NCBI GenBank assembly: GCA_964247055.1
Contig: OZ176052.1
Location: forward strand, 4,030,001-4,094,000
Direction of reading: 5' to 3'
DNA: 64,000 nt
Origin: Paragordius varius
Taxonomy: Eukaryota; Nematomorpha
The stretch's first letter is position 1, and the number at the start of each line of letters is the position of its first letter. Shown here piece after piece: positions 34,372 through 48,701 of the stretch. Position numbers and translations under genes: made by a program. The notes below the pieces were generated by a model, which was given only the letters and a program-made list of their open reading frames with translations, made no database searches and was not told the DNA's origin.

Positions 34372-37300
34372 TTTTAATTTAAGGAGAAATGGAATATAAG
34401 TACCGTTATGATAATCCAATCCAATTATTTTATAAAAATGGAAGAAAAATGCGTTTTCATAATCGTTAAATTATTTTAGCCGGAAATAATTATGCCAGAA
34501 TTAAAAGGTAACAAAAAATAAATTTGTACATGTTAAATTTCCTGAATAAAACTTTATAAATGTACGCGCAAAAGTACAAATGGATGATGATGCCTTCACC
34601 AAAGAGCCGGAAAAATTTTTAAATTAGAAAAATGTAAAGAAAGAGGAACTATGTATGTGGTGTGGTATAAATAAAATAAATGATGGTTTAATTTTTAAGG
34701 TACGTTGCTTTTTGCAAAAATTTGGTAGGGATGTTTTTGTGGTTTTTTTTAATTTTCCATCTTAGAATATGTAACGTGTTTAATAAACGCCGGAGCGGAG
34801 TGGATAGATGAAATTCGATTGTATAAGTTTGGTTTTCAAAAAGTAGTTTTGGATTATTTTTTGATTATTATTATTGTAGCTATTCAAAAGTCGACGCTAA
34901 TTTGAATACTATTTTTTGGTTCACGTGAAACGTTCGTCTTCTTCAAAATGTGTTTTTAAGTAGCTAGCTAATCTAATAATGTAATGTATAAAATAAATAT
35001 AATTAAATATGTGATTTTTCAGAATTATATATATATTTTTTAAACAACTGCTGCAGTTTTTCAATATACTAGTGTGGGAAGATTGGGGTTTAAATTTTAG
35101 ACAATAACAATTTTGGGGGATAATGTGGAAAACAAATAAATATAAATTTTTACATGTAAAAATCAAATCTTTGTGGGAGTTCTGGGCTGTTCATGTACGA
35201 AACAAAAAATAAATTGAAAATAAACTTTCATTTTTTAATAATCGAATTAGGGTTAAAATCAACATGAATAAATTATGAATAAATATGTTTAAAATATACT
35301 TATCTCCGGAATGATACATGTGGTCAATTTCAAAAAAAAATATTTTAAAAAAATAGGTCTGTTTAATTTAAATAAGCGATTCCTTTCTTAGCTTTAAAAA
35401 ATAATATGTTGCTATGTAGTCATAAATTTATGATAAACTTTAAAATTATAAACAAATTATATTATATGTATACCTTTGTAAAAATGTAAAGTATTCAAAA
35501 GAAAAAATTTTTTTAAGATTAAGATCAGTCAATGGTATTGGAAATTATATATATATATACTTGGAATAATATAAAATAGTGATCGGTATATTTGTATAAT
35601 AAAAATATAAAAAGATGCGACTTTTTTTATAATTATAAAAAATGTGTATATAAATTTTATAATTATCGCATTAATGTGAAAAAAAAACCACAAAGAATTT
35701 TTTTAATACTAATAATTTTGATTTATATCTGTATTTAAAGTAATGTATAAAAGCACCTCTAAAAGTGTACTGAAAGTCACGTATCCATATAACAAAAATG
35801 CCGAACGAATATCATATAGAAAAATTAAATTTAAAACCCGAATCGAATATATTTTAAATAAATAAAAAATATATTTAAGTATGAATTTTTTTAAAAAAAA
35901 AGATGAGATAAAAAAGTAAAAATAGGAATTACGCCTAATTACTTTAACATTATACTATACATTTTAAAATATACATTTTAGTGAGATTATATATAATTTT
36001 GTGCATATAACTTCAAACAATATAAAAATAACCACTTCCTCTCTTGTCAGCCTTTTTTTCAAAAAAAATATTATATATTGTGTAATAAAAATGACATTTA
36101 TATATTTGTATATATGATATTTATAAAATTAATTTTTTTATTAACTTTTTAATTAAAAATTTCTATGAAATTATGATACAATATCCGAAACTAATATATC
36201 ATCGCAAAATTATAAATATAATCAATAGATTAAGGATTTTCTGGCAATAAATTTTTGCTGCTTGACAGACAATTCATCCTCATTAAATTAATCAAATTAA
36301 TCATAAAATATCATAATTAATAAAAATATTTGTTAATAAATTTTATATTAAAACTAAATTAATTAAAAATTATCATTTCACATTTTATATCTCCATTAAA
36401 AATATTTTTTGTAAAAGTTTTTTTCCCAATAGCCCTTTTTAAAAATTATTTATCGGGTATAGGTATAAAACATATTTTATGAAATACAGTACAGTAGCGT
36501 ATAGTAAAAAACAACAAATAGAGATTTAAACATTCTTTCTCCACACATTAACAATATATTTTTATTAAATTGCATAGTAATCTTAGGATTACTATATATG
36601 AAAAGTGTCAATTTATATAATTATAATTTTAAATCCTAATCATTCACACTTGAACCAAATTTATGAGAAGAATAATATATTTTTTGATAAAACAATAAAA
36701 TAAAACAAGGTAAAAAAATTAAACAAAGGTACTACTAAGTAAGTAAGTAGGTATATTAAAAAAATTAATATTCATGATCAAATTTTCCCATTGAAAACAC
36801 GAAAGGAGGAAAATATATATATATATATATATAAATCGATTAAACGAAAAACAAAATGGATTAATTTTTTGTGTTGTTAAACTAACTTGTAAATTGTACA
36901 TTTTTTATATTTTTTTTAAAATCATTTTATGTTATAGAAATTTTTTAAAATTTAGAATGGATAATAAAGATGTGTATTTCTTTGTTTTTCCATAATCTCC
37001 GGACCAAACTATAAAAGTTCCCATGTATAAATTATAGCGTTGTAAAATTTAATTCATACCTGATTATCTAGAAATTATAATGTAAATTTTAATTTTTAAT
37101 GCTTTTATTGCAAATAATTACATTTAATAATAATATTTTTTTTTAAATGAATGAAAACGTGATAAAACCCAAAAAGTATAAATATTAAAATAATTATGTT
37201 AAAAAGATTTTAGATAAATTTAGTTTAGCTAGATAATGATAATAGATCTTAATTAAAGCAGTAATTATGTACTTTTAACTTAAAGAATAAAGAAGCGACT

Positions 37301-37489
37301 ATTAGTAGTTTAACTATATAAAAATTGGTAAAATAATAAAAAAATAATTTAAATGTGTTTAAAATACAAATAAATATTATTCACAGTGTTGTCCTGGGAA
37401 ATTTACCGTAAGATTTATTAAAATAATGCAAGAATATACAGTATGATAACTATGTATTGCTAATTTATTAATTATTGTCAAATAATATA

Positions 37490-37630
37490 TCCAGTAAGAA
37501 GAAAGAATTATTATTGGCTAATAATGTTAAAAATGTGAAAAAAATATCTATAAGCCACTGCCCTTTGTCGTATATGCTATTTGGCAATAATTAATAACTT
37601 TCTAGCGATCTATACATACTTATACTGAGT
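37490..37630. repeat. Partial mariner-type MITE
   Basis: Contains 'ttattattggctaataatg' and then 'tatgctatttggcaataatt' and 'tctagcgat', words shared with 51,007-51,178 and 15,897-16,073. The left terminus is shortened and the right end is decayed. Confidence 0.5.
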
Positions 37631-40124
37631 TTCAACCCAAAAAGATATCATTTAATAATATAGTAAACTTTAATTGCCTTTTGAAACGACCAAATTTATT
37701 AATCTAATAAAACTTACAATATAGTTTTTTTATGAAAGCAATTAAAATGAAAATCAACCATATGGATTCTGCTAATTTGTGGTTTTACTTGTGTGTTTTT
37801 AGAATATGGTATCTTTTTTATCATTTTGATATTTCTTTTATATATATAACTAATATCCAGCGTTTTATTTAAAAAAAATAAAAAAATTATCTTTTAAAAA
37901 CATATATATTCATATGTAAAATTTAAATTATTTAATAGTAAATATCTTACATAAAAAATACTAGATGATACAAATAAGATAATTTAAAAGTTTTTTACTC
38001 ATTAGACTTAATGGTGGTTGATTTTTATGAAATCAAATATGGAGAGTTTGTAATGATTTGATCAATTTTCCAATTAAACTTATTTTTTTTAAAAAAATGA
38101 GCTTTGAAGTCTCGAATACTACATTACATTAAAATCACATATTTATGATTTTTAATTTTAGATTATTATCTAATAACAACATCAAATAATTTTTAAGGAT
38201 AATAGATCCCTTCTTGTTATATCAGATTTTTCTTATGCCTCTCTAATATATGTATTACAAGAAAAATTGTTTTACCTATACTGTGATATCTTATAATATT
38301 TTTATGGTAACTAACCAATTGCGATATATTTTAAGGTTACCATAATAAAAATGGATTAAAATGTGATCTTAGATATATTATATATACATATAAATAATGC
38401 CTACAAGTAAAATTCAATTTCGTATTTAACAAGCGTAAAATGACTCGTGTCCTTTGTAATTGTTAGGTAGGCCTGAATATGTAAGAAATGTTTTAATTTT
38501 CAGTATTCATGATATACTATTAGCATATCTTTGCATTAGATCTTCTAATTATATAATTACTACACCTTATTTCAGTAATTTTGATGTGGAATATATTGAA
38601 AAAAAATCAACCAACCATTCATGCACAAGTATAAAATATTGAATAAAAGATTAGATTATTTTATATATATGATGCAATTGTAGCAAAATATGGTATCAAA
38701 AACCATTTTAGACACCCAAAACCAAGTAAGTTGTCAAAACCAAATATTTCCTTAAAAAATGGGCTTAAATTAATTTGAAAGAAAAATAATTTGATAAAAC
38801 AAAAATATTTGGCTGAGATTTTTTTCGGACATGGTATCAATTTTGGAGATACAATTTAAAATTGTAACATTTTATTTTTCAGATTTAATAAAAATTATTC
38901 ATGCAGAATTCCTGTCATCACTAAGTTAGTTATTAAATCCATGATTAATAAAAGAGATGTCCTCTCTTTTCATAAATTATATAAAAAAAAACCTAAATTT
39001 AATGCATAATTTAACAACAAAAAATAGATATGTTTGACATTGTATACAAGGGTTAAAGCCACTCTCTATACCCAAAAATCTGTGAAAATTTAGTATTAAA
39101 AAAGAAAAGGAGAGTGTAGACCTTAAGTCTATCTCTATCTTATTCTGTTGATAAATGAAAGATATTATTTATTATAGGGGGCTAACTTATAATTGAGCAC
39201 GCAACACTAAAAATATAAAAGTCGTCTATCTGGAATAATTTTGCCATGATTTATTTATTGAAGATTGGATTGGGGGGAAGAGATGAAACAAATGTATAGA
39301 TTTTTTAATCATATTAATAGCATTAAATATCTCCCTCTCTCTCCAAAAAGCTTCTAGTAAATAGAAGTACCAAAATATTCAAAAATATAAAGTTGTTCAT
39401 GTATAAATAGTGAATTTACGAGAAAAATCAAATATTAGCATTATATTGTAATATTTAATCTTAATAAATCATATTTGAATGGGTAAAAAGTTAAGAGTGT
39501 TGAGTGGTATATTAATATATGCAAGGTCACATATTATTGTACTTATTAGATTGTTAATTTTTGTAAAATTCAATGTTTTAATAAAACAATTATCAAGTTG
39601 GGACTTGAAGAAAGATACGACCGTTTCGCCCATAACATAATTAAAGATCAATAAATTATTATATGAATGATAATTTTGAAATTATTTTTAAGTTCATGTA
39701 TACTAATAATAATTGAATAATAACTTAAAATTATTTTTGACTGTGAATTTTAGATTTTCATGTAAATATTGGTGCTAGAATGAAAGATGCGGTAATATAA
39801 TTGCATATCCATTTATATATATAATTAAATTTGTTCTTGTGTTTTGTATAGTTTAAAAGAAGTTTTAAACTACTTTAAAGCAATAACTTTTATAGATAAT
39901 AGAGAATCTTAATTAAATTAATCTTGATAATTTATATAGTCCATAAATTAAAACATGTTCCTTTGTTAGATCATCTATCACCTCTACCTTAACCCTAGTG
40001 TGTAATATATGGAGTTGGGATAAACCAAAACCCGCCGATACACTAAAATTAAGATTTATGATTATGGGTAAAACATTTTTTTTTAAAAGAGATATGTGCT
40101 TATAATTTGATTTAAGTGATTGTT

Positions 40125-40297
40125 TAATTACCTCTTATGCCATAAATTAAAGTGATTTTGAGAATTAAGAAAGATTTATCGGAATACATAATTAAAACCA
40201 GTTAGTACAACAATTAAATTTAAATTTATGAGTATGGGTATGTTTTAATTCATAAATCTTTTTAAGTAACCAAAAATTTATGGCATAATAGGTAATT
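40125..40297. repeat. Hairpin MITE, about 170 bp
   Basis: The ends 'taattacctcttatgccata' and 'tatggcataataggtaatta' are inverted repeats of about 20 bp with two mismatches or fewer by eye. No coding content. The family is not assigned. Confidence 0.6.
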
Positions 40298-42879
40298 ATA
40301 TATTCATTTGAAATGCACATTTTCAGGAGTTTTAGCTTTTGCTATAAAAAGCTTTGTAATATATTCATAATATCCCAGAATAATATAATCAAAAAATTTC
40401 CGTTATTTGACAAATAATGTACTAGTGTCAGATTTAAAAAGTAGTGCATTACACCGCTTGACAAAAATTTTTGGAATTTTTTCATCCATATATGACAATA
40501 TAATAAAATATATATATTTTTATTTTGCAAAAAATAGCTAGATTATTTTAAGTCCTTTGATATGAAAACTCAACAACAACCTTTTTAGAAAGTTCTTCTT
40601 ATTTCCTCAATAAAGTAGAGATTGTGCTTCAAGGCATCCAAAAAAAATTGACTTTATGACAGTTATTATTGTTTTAGTAAAATGATATAAATTACGAACA
40701 TTTATAAGAAAATTTCACATATAAAAAACATTTATAAATTATTATATAAACATAATCGTTGAATGACCTAAGCAAATATTTTACTTTCTTAAATCTTTCA
40801 AACAAATATTACATATTATTGTATCAACTTTTACCAAAAATATAAATCAAATCGATAATATAACTTGATTGGATTCGATGTCAAATAAGATTTGTGGTGG
40901 GAACAGAAATTTTAAAAAATAATTTCATATATAAATTATTGAAAATATTGAAATATGTATGCAAATACCAATTTTTTAATTTCATATATAAATTATTATA
41001 ATACTTTATTTTTGATTCTTTGAATAGTGGGTGAAGTTTTTGGATACAAAAATTAATTGAGATAGCCAATTTATCAAAAAAATTTAAAATAATTATATAG
41101 TTGAGTTTTATGGATATGTTTAAATACAAGTTTTTTTTAGTCATAAATATAACTTAAAAAAATTAATAAATTATATTTATATGTGATTGTATAATTTACA
41201 TATACATATATTTTTACATCTATTGGTAAGTAAGCAAAGGGGTTATAAAAAAATAAATTAAAAATTAATATCAATATATGTATATTATGAATAAAAGGAC
41301 ACAGTATTAGGTGTCATAAATAACGAATATATAAGATTTTATTTTGCTGTTTGAAATAAAAAAATATTTTTTTACCTGGTGTAAATTACATACTTTATAA
41401 TGTGTTACAAACAAAATATATTAGGCGTATTTTATGTAAATTTAATCCATTCCATTCCATTACTATAGAAGTAAACTAAGTGTAGAGGTTGTTTAAATTA
41501 TTTAAAACATAAAAAAATCGTTAAATACTATGATTTATATATATATTTAGATATTGCTTAGGTTTTTTTCGTTGACAACTAAATTATACAGCATCTAATT
41601 TTTAGCATATTTGAGACAAAATCATATAAAAATGCAAATTTCGGACCCTATCAATACCATTGGCCAAATATTAAAATGAAATTGCTTATGGATTAGTAAA
41701 AATATACACCTCTAAAATTATATTTAAATTATATACTAAATATAATGCAACTTTTTTTGTGTTAATAAATGTGCCCTGTTACCCAGAAAATCTAAATTAA
41801 TAAAGGAATGATTATTTGTAAAACTTAAAATTTTTTCATAATTATTCAAATAGAAGATTTATTATTCGAGGACATAATTAATATTCCGAATTTTATTTTT
41901 AAGCCTTTTTTTATTTCAATTTTTAAGGATTAACATATCATTAAAATTATAATGTTTGAAAAAAGTAAGAACCATAAACTTTAAAGTACTAAACAAAATC
42001 AAAAATTTGCATATTATGTGAAATATTACTATCAGGTATACTGTAAAAATAGATTATCACATGAGACAGTAAGTAATTTATCATATGATTTCAAAAGTTT
42101 GCATTGTCCGATTAATATACAGTTTGGAAAGACATTGATTATGGATTTTTTAACAATTATTTGGGAAAATATCCATCTGAGGCTTAGTAAAAATTTATAA
42201 TTTCGCTTATTGAAAACATAGTCCAAAATAATATGACCCCTTTTCTTTTGTTTATAATTGCCCTACAACTTCCAAAAAAGTATACTTTGTTTTAATTTGC
42301 AAAGTCCATCTATGGATAATAATTTAAAAAGAAACATTAAATAATTAACTCTAAGATAGAATGCGAATTATATACAGAGTTTATGGAGAGGACATAATTA
42401 GTAGTTATTACCAGTTTAATCAAAAATTTAAAAAACATTTGATAACTTAATATTTTTAATTTTCTAAAGAATTAACATATCATTTAAATATTTTTTAGGG
42501 TTTATAAATATCAAAATTTATCTAGTAATATACCTTAAATAATTTGGTAATTAAACAAAAATTTGCATATTATGATAAAGATAAATTATTATTAATATGT
42601 TAAAAAGAGATTGTCGCATAAGACGTTAAAAAAATAAGTATATACTTTTACAGTGAATATATTTAAAAATATTCCATTATCCGATACTTACCAATTGATA
42701 TTTATGTTAATTTTAAATAAAACTTTTAACCAAAACATTTTAAATTAATTGAGCTCTTGATATATAACAATGGTATTTAGTAAAAAATAATTAATAGGGG
42801 GGCAAACGAAGATTCATAGATGTTTGACAAACTATTGCAGATATTTATATTCCAAAAACGTATATTAAAAAATTTAATA

Positions 42880-42922
42880 AGCCATAAAAAAGCGCTTTTA
42901 AGCCCATGGTTTAAGTACCACT
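42880..42922. repeat. hAT MITE fragment (right end)
   Basis: 'gccataaaaaagcgctttta' followed by 'agcccatggtttaagtaccact' matches the right end of the 14,839-15,018 MITE (gccataaaaagcactttaag, then a ggtttgaatacc end). The left end is not seen. Confidence 0.5.
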
Positions 42923-43960
42923 AATATTGAATATATTCTAAACTAAGTAGCCAGAAACTCAATATTTTTTGGAGGAGATTTTAGCATCAAATAACTTTTT
43001 TGTGTGCCATTATTTTTGTGGGGTCTATAATAGAAAAAAACGAATCTCGTTATACAAATTAAACTTAATCGATAAACTTAAAATATTATTCATATCGCTT
43101 GGGAACTAACTGTCTGTCATCCTCTTAATATATAAAAAAATATAAACTTGATTAACTATGTATAATACATTATTTTCCAAACAAAGATATTTTATTAATA
43201 AATATAGTGATAATCAATATATCTTTTTTAAATTATAAAATAACAAAAATATTATTAATTAAACAATGCCATATTTTTTCTAGGTCACACATTAATTAAA
43301 AATAAATTTATCATTATATACATATATATAGGGTATGGAAATTTTGTATGATTCATTATTAAGATTTTTACCTTAAGTGTCTTCTGTTAACAATTAGAAT
43401 AGAGTATCAGTAAAAAAAAATAAAAATACATTAAAATGTAATCAATCTTAATTAAGAAAGTATATATTTATATATATTTTCTAATATTATAAAGGATAAT
43501 TGGGACACATATAAAACTCTCCTGGAGTGTTATGGAAATATCATCAATATATAAAAATTATATTTTTTTGCTATAATTCTAAATGCAATCAAAAGGGTAT
43601 TTAATTAATAAACCAACTTTTTATGTATATATTAAATTGAAACCATTTTTGGAAAATGCCTTGAAATTTATTAGTACAATCCATAAATGGATTAAAGAAT
43701 ACAAGTTTAAGCAAAATATTTAAAGTTTAAAAAATATGTAAATGTAAATAGTAGCCCCCTAAAGATCGTTATAAAAAATGTGTTTTTATATGAATATAAC
43801 CGTAACTTTTAAGAACAAAATTATATTGAAAATAACCGCCCTAAGAGGGTAAATTAAGGGAATATAGTGACACACGTTAACGTTGGAAGCAATGAGGTTA
43901 TTTTTTGCGTATCGAAAGTACAGATATATGCCAGCCTGATAATTATTTAAGAGAATCAAT

Positions 43961-46570
43961 ATTTATGTAAAAAAACAATTCTTTTTTATCACTTCATTGC
44001 CTTTTCACTTTTTTGTCCTAGTTTACATGTGCGGGTTTGTGAAAAAACTAAGGTTTTGAAAGTTTTAGTTAAAATTCAATTATTAAACATAGTTCTCATG
44101 TAATAGATATAAAAGCATATAATTTTACAGTTTTGTGACTTATTGAGTCTAAAATTGGGCCAGCTTCAAAACACGATTGAAACGCACAGCTGATGTTAAA
44201 ATCAAAATATTACATTTTTTGCTACATTGTTAACTGTTATTTATTTTATTTAATATATTTATTAGTTTCGGCTTTCTATCTACTACCCTTTGCCTCTTTT
44301 TCCATGAGTTGCAAGGATTACATTATACTGTATATCAAGAGCTAAAAATAGATCTTAATAACATATTAGGTTAGTTGGCGAGCTTCCACAATAGGCGTGT
44401 GAATACGTAACTATTACAAAACTATACGATTTCCTAATCCTAAGGACCAACTTGAAAGTTCAAGGACCAATTTAAAGTGTCAAGGACACTCTTGAAGTGC
44501 AAATGGCATGTATATAAGATACTGTCGAGCACTGAAATTATGTCGCCACTTTACAAACTGAAAAGATTCCATATTTTCTTTCCCTTGATGGAAAGCAGTG
44601 GTACTCACCAAGGCTGAAGAGTCACATACGGCTATAAAAGTGCTTTTTATGAACCTGAATTCCTTAATTAATTCTATGATGTATATTACTTTATATATAA
44701 ATACCAGCAAATATGTCAAACAGCTATATAATTTTTATTGGTATTTTATGATGCACGGCCCTTGAGACAAGAAAATTATATATTGCGGTCCTTTAATTTG
44801 TTTTTGTAAATACCACTGGATTAAAGTATAGTATAATGGGTAGAGTTTTGGTGACACTGATTGGGATATCTGTATAATGATATTTATTTTGCACTTATTT
44901 TAGCCATAGACTGATAATTGATAAAAAACATACTTTTAAAACATTTATTTTTTGATCTGTAAAACTTTCTTATAAAAGTATATAAAATCAATTTAGATGA
45001 TCATTCCATCGAACTCTAACTTTGGTTATGTGGTAACTTGGGATAGTTCAGTACTACAAGGATATTTTTTGGGTTCACTTTCTGTAAATATTGATTTTAC
45101 AACAAAATGCCGTTTTGTCAAATGTCTTGTAATATCAGTGAGTATTTCTATCAGATGTGATAAAGTCTTCTAAAGATATTGCAATGAGAACCTATTTTGG
45201 ATACAAAATTTGGCTTAATCTAATAGTATTATTATAGAAAAAAGAATTGAAGACACCTTTTTGAATAACTACAATTTTTATTTGAATTATTTGTGACAGG
45301 AAAAAACTGATTGTGAAAAAAAGGGATATAATAAAAACAAAGCGTTTGATGTTAAAAGTATATATATATATATACACGTGACAAATTGCTATTTCGAATA
45401 TTACCTCCATGTCCATTTTCAGCCGTTTCTTCAAGTGCGTCTAAGGAGGGTTTTGTTAATTATAATGTTAAAATAAAGACCTCAGGACTTTTTGGGTTAG
45501 CGTTTTATACCCTTTGAAATTTAATTATCTTTCATGACCTTTTCACTTTTTGTCCTGGTTGACATATTGGGGTTGTTTTATATCCCAGAGTTCAATTTTG
45601 TAAATAAACTACTGTTTCAAAAGTTATTTTATTATAATTTAATTAAACATGTTCTCATGTATTAGGTAAAAAGGCTTTGTTTTTTACAGTTTTGTGAGTT
45701 CTAGAGTTTGAAATCGGGATAGTTCCATGATCGAAACGAACAGCTGATAATAAAATCAACAAAATATATCAAGTTTCTGAAAATGTAGCCTGAAAGCTTT
45801 TTAAATTATTTACATTTTCTAACCATAATATACATTTATGCCTCTTACATCAATGATTCAAAAAAATTTATAAACAAGACATGGCGGCGAAAAATGAGAT
45901 GAAGATTTTATTTTACATTATTAAAACTCTTTTGGTGGCGCCTAAAAGGTTAAGCATATCAAATACTTTTTTAGATATCCAAATTTCAAATCGCTCTGAG
46001 ATTTAAAATTTACCCAAAACATCACGGAGTGTTTTTAAATATTTTTAGCATTGGGCAAAATTTAAAAATATGATGCTTTTCCTTAAAATCATCTCAAACT
46101 TTTTTTCCGCCATTTTTGCATTATTTTTATAAAATCGCCAATACCAGGCAATTGTATTTACATTATGGTTTTACACAATATAAATTAAAAACTTCACATC
46201 ACAATTTACCAGCAAATTGATTTTGATTTTAGTACCAGCTGTTTCATTATATAATATTTTAGAGCCATCAGAATGGGACTATAGAAGTTAAAAAATGAAA
46301 AAATATTTTAAATAGGGGAGAAGAGGGTTTGATAAACAGCTTTCAAAACAGTGAACCTCTGGGATAGAAAACTGCCATGGGTCATTTCGTACAAAAAATG
46401 AAAATGTAATGAAGTGTTAAAATACGGACCCCTTATTTCAATATTTTTTTATTTGCGCCATGAAAATAGAGAACACGATTCTACCAAAAAAATTGAAAGT
46501 TGTTTATATAGGAATAAAGTAAAATTTTCATACAAAATTGGTGCGATTATATAGATCATTATATATCGAA
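43961..46570. repeat. Cluster of dispersed repeat family A copies and a hAT MITE
   Basis: Family A copies lie at about 43,970-44,290 and 45,530-45,850. A reversed piece follows at about 46,090-46,270 ('ccagctgtttca' against 'aacagctgat'), so the 45.5-46.3 kb copy is partly palindromic. Between them is a hAT MITE at 44,596-44,818. No gene is seen. Confidence 0.55.
44596..44818. mobile_element. Short hAT MITE (CAGTGGTACTCACC ends)
   Basis: The left end cagtggtactcaccaagg is nearly identical to the left end of the element at 48,702. The right end is gtaaataccactg. 223 bp, no coding sequence. The flanking 8-mers do not match well, so its insertion is old or the ends have decayed. Confidence 0.6.
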
Positions 46571-46639
46571 GATTAAATCATCAGAAAAATGGATGTTTTT
46601 TCATAATTTAGGAGTATATTGAGATTATACAAGAAAAAA

Positions 46640-48596
46640 TAATTAATTAAATAATCTATATATTTGTAAAAATGGAAAATGCTGGCTTTGTGATCTGTTT
46701 CCGGAAAACCGGTAAACCCATTCAAATCCAAATATCGAAAAAATATAATCATTAATGAATGCCCCGACAATAGCTTCGCCCTTTTTTGAATTAGGCCCCA
46801 GTTTGGGCCCACCCCGTTTAAAAAACAGTTTTTTTTGAAAACATAAGTCCACAACAATCGTGTCTTTGAGACAATTTTCAGGAGAACGTGTTGGACCATT
46901 CGTCAAATATAATTTTTGTTTATTTATTTTCGATTGCGCCGAACATAGTCGGCTCGCATTTTTAATTTAGGCCCTCTTTTTACCCGCTCCCCCCGTAAAA
47001 TACCATTTTTTTCAAAAAACAAAGTCCACAAAAATAATTTTTTTAATCTATTTTTCGCCCAAGGTATGAGACCGTAAAAATTCAATAAAGATTCCACGTA
47101 ATCCCTGTTAAAAGGCAAAAATTTTAGTCAAGGGTTTCTTTGATGATAGCTGCTGGGTAAGGATCTACCCGCTAAAAACTGATCCGTCCTGTGGTTTTGT
47201 GATCTGTTTCCGGAAAACCGGTAGACCCATTTAAATCCAAATATCGAAAAAATATAATCATTAATGTATGCCCCAACAATAGCTTCGCCCTTTTTTGAAT
47301 TAGGCCCCAGTTCGGGTTCACCCTGTGTAAAAAACGGGTGTTTTTGAGACAATTTTCCGGAGAACGTGTTGGACCATTTAATTTCAATTATGATTGTTTA
47401 CTTATTTTCGATTGCGCCGAACATAGTCGAGCCACTTTTTTGATTTAGGCCCTCTTTTTACCCGCTTCCCCAGTAAAATACCATTTTTTTCAAAAAAATT
47501 AAGTCCACTAAAATAATTTTTTGAATGTATTTTTCGCCCAAGGTATGAGACGGTAAAAATTCAATAAGGATTCTACGTATTCCCTGTTAAAAGGCAAAAA
47601 TGTTAGTCAAGGGTTTCTTTGATGATAGCTGCTGGGTAAGGAGCTACCCGCGAAAAAGTGACCCGTCATATCGAATTAGCGTGCTTTTGGGGCTAAATTT
47701 CAGAAAACCTATCAGGCCATATGAGTTCAATAGCTGCTTAAAGTATTACCCGTAAATAAAAATTTAATCGTGCGGTTTTTTAAAATTAGCCGTTAACTAG
47801 GCCCTTCACGCCCTGAAAAATGCGCCACCATAGAATGAATTTTTTTAATTTTGAGGCAATTTTCCAAAAACTAATAAGAGCATATGGAATCAATCATGAT
47901 TCCAGGTAGTCTCCGTATAAAGGGCAAAATTTTAATCAAGCGCTTTTTTTGTATCAGCCTCTGGGAAGGGCTACCCGCCTAAAACTGCGCCACTATATAG
48001 AAATTACGTTGTTTTGGAACTATTTTAAAGAAAACTTATGCCATATGAGCTCATTTAAAGTTCGAATACCTGTAATTAGGTAAAAATTAAGGTCAGGTCT
48101 TTTTTTATTAACCGTTAATTTGGGGCCTTTATGCTCTAATACGTCATCATATAACGATTATTAGTGTTAAGGTATTTTTTCGAATAATCCATGAGATGAT
48201 GGTCTCAGCGCTTTTTCCATATAGGCCTGTGGGTAGGGGTCTACCGGTTTAAAACTGAGATGCCATACAAAAATGGCGTGCCTTTGGAGATAATTTCAAA
48301 AAACCTAAGACCATACGAGTTCAATAAATGCTTTAAATATAACGTATAAAAAGGTAAAAATTATAGTATAGCGGTTTTTTCCGTTAGCCGTCAATTTGGG
48401 GCCTTTACACCAGTAAACAATATATTTGTATGAATGCAACATTTAAAAAATCCTATGAGATCATAAATATTAAATAATGTTTCGAAATAATCCACATATA
48501 TGTATCGTTTTATTGATCCCTTTTTTCAAATAGCTCACCCCCCCAGAAGTCCGAGGGACTTCCTCGGGCTGCGTAGCAGCACGAGATTTACGCTAG
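46640..48596 (+). mobile_element. Candidate non-autonomous Helitron with modular repeat body
   Basis: The right end has the hallmarks of a Helitron 3' terminus: a hairpin CCGAGG-gactt-CCTCGG (about 48,551-48,567), a second hairpin GCTGC-gta-GCAGC (48568-48580), 12 nt, then CTAG (48593-48596) followed by T. Upstream lies a block of diverged modules. A unit of about 508 bp starting near 46,687 (tttgtgatctgtttccgg) repeats near 47,195. Further units to 48,450 share pieces such as 'ttaattcaat/gagttcaata', 'ggcaaaaattttagtcaag', 'ggggcctttac' and 'ctacccgc'. I did not find the 5' TC end or a Rep/helicase gene. The frames at 46,573-47,387 (-) repeat with the modules and look like shadows. Confidence 0.55.
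46687..47696. repeat. Tandem duplication, about 508-bp unit
   Basis: The two units share long stretches, for example 'gtttccggaaaaccggta', 'ccaaatatcgaaaaaatata', 'caatagcttcgcccttttt' and 'attgcgccgaacatagtcg', in the same order. About 85-90% alike by eye. It forms the left part of the modular block. Confidence 0.8.
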
Positions 48597-48701
48597 TGTA
48601 ATAATAAATATAGAAAATAAAAGCATTACGCTTTAATAAGGCGATTATTTGTATAATTATACACTTTTTTATCATTTTAACGGATCAATATCATGCTATA
48701 T

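Larger units (their letters stand above)
34420..43960. repeat. Gene desert with MITEs
   Basis: No exon with recognisable homology or consistent codon use was found on either strand. Features are a TA run at about 36,813-36,832, a partial mariner-type MITE at about 37,490-37,630, a hairpin MITE at about 40,125-40,297 and the right end of a hAT MITE at about 42,880-42,922. Everything else is very AT-rich. The open stretches of 60-90 codons here are Ile/Asn/Tyr/Lys-rich and look like chance. Confidence 0.5.

Noticed and set aside
37640-42230. Several 60-87 codon open stretches
   Set aside because: Composition follows the AT-rich background (Ile, Asn, Lys, Tyr, Leu), with no homology and no phase-consistent neighbours.
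46573-47387. Overlapping minus-strand open stretches of 64-108 codons
   Set aside because: They recur only because the underlying DNA is a tandem repeat, lie in several frames at once, and match no protein family I recognise.
48541-48596. Bacterial-style terminator hairpin
   Set aside because: The hairpins are followed by CTAG and not a T-run, and the setting is eukaryotic; a Helitron terminus fits better.
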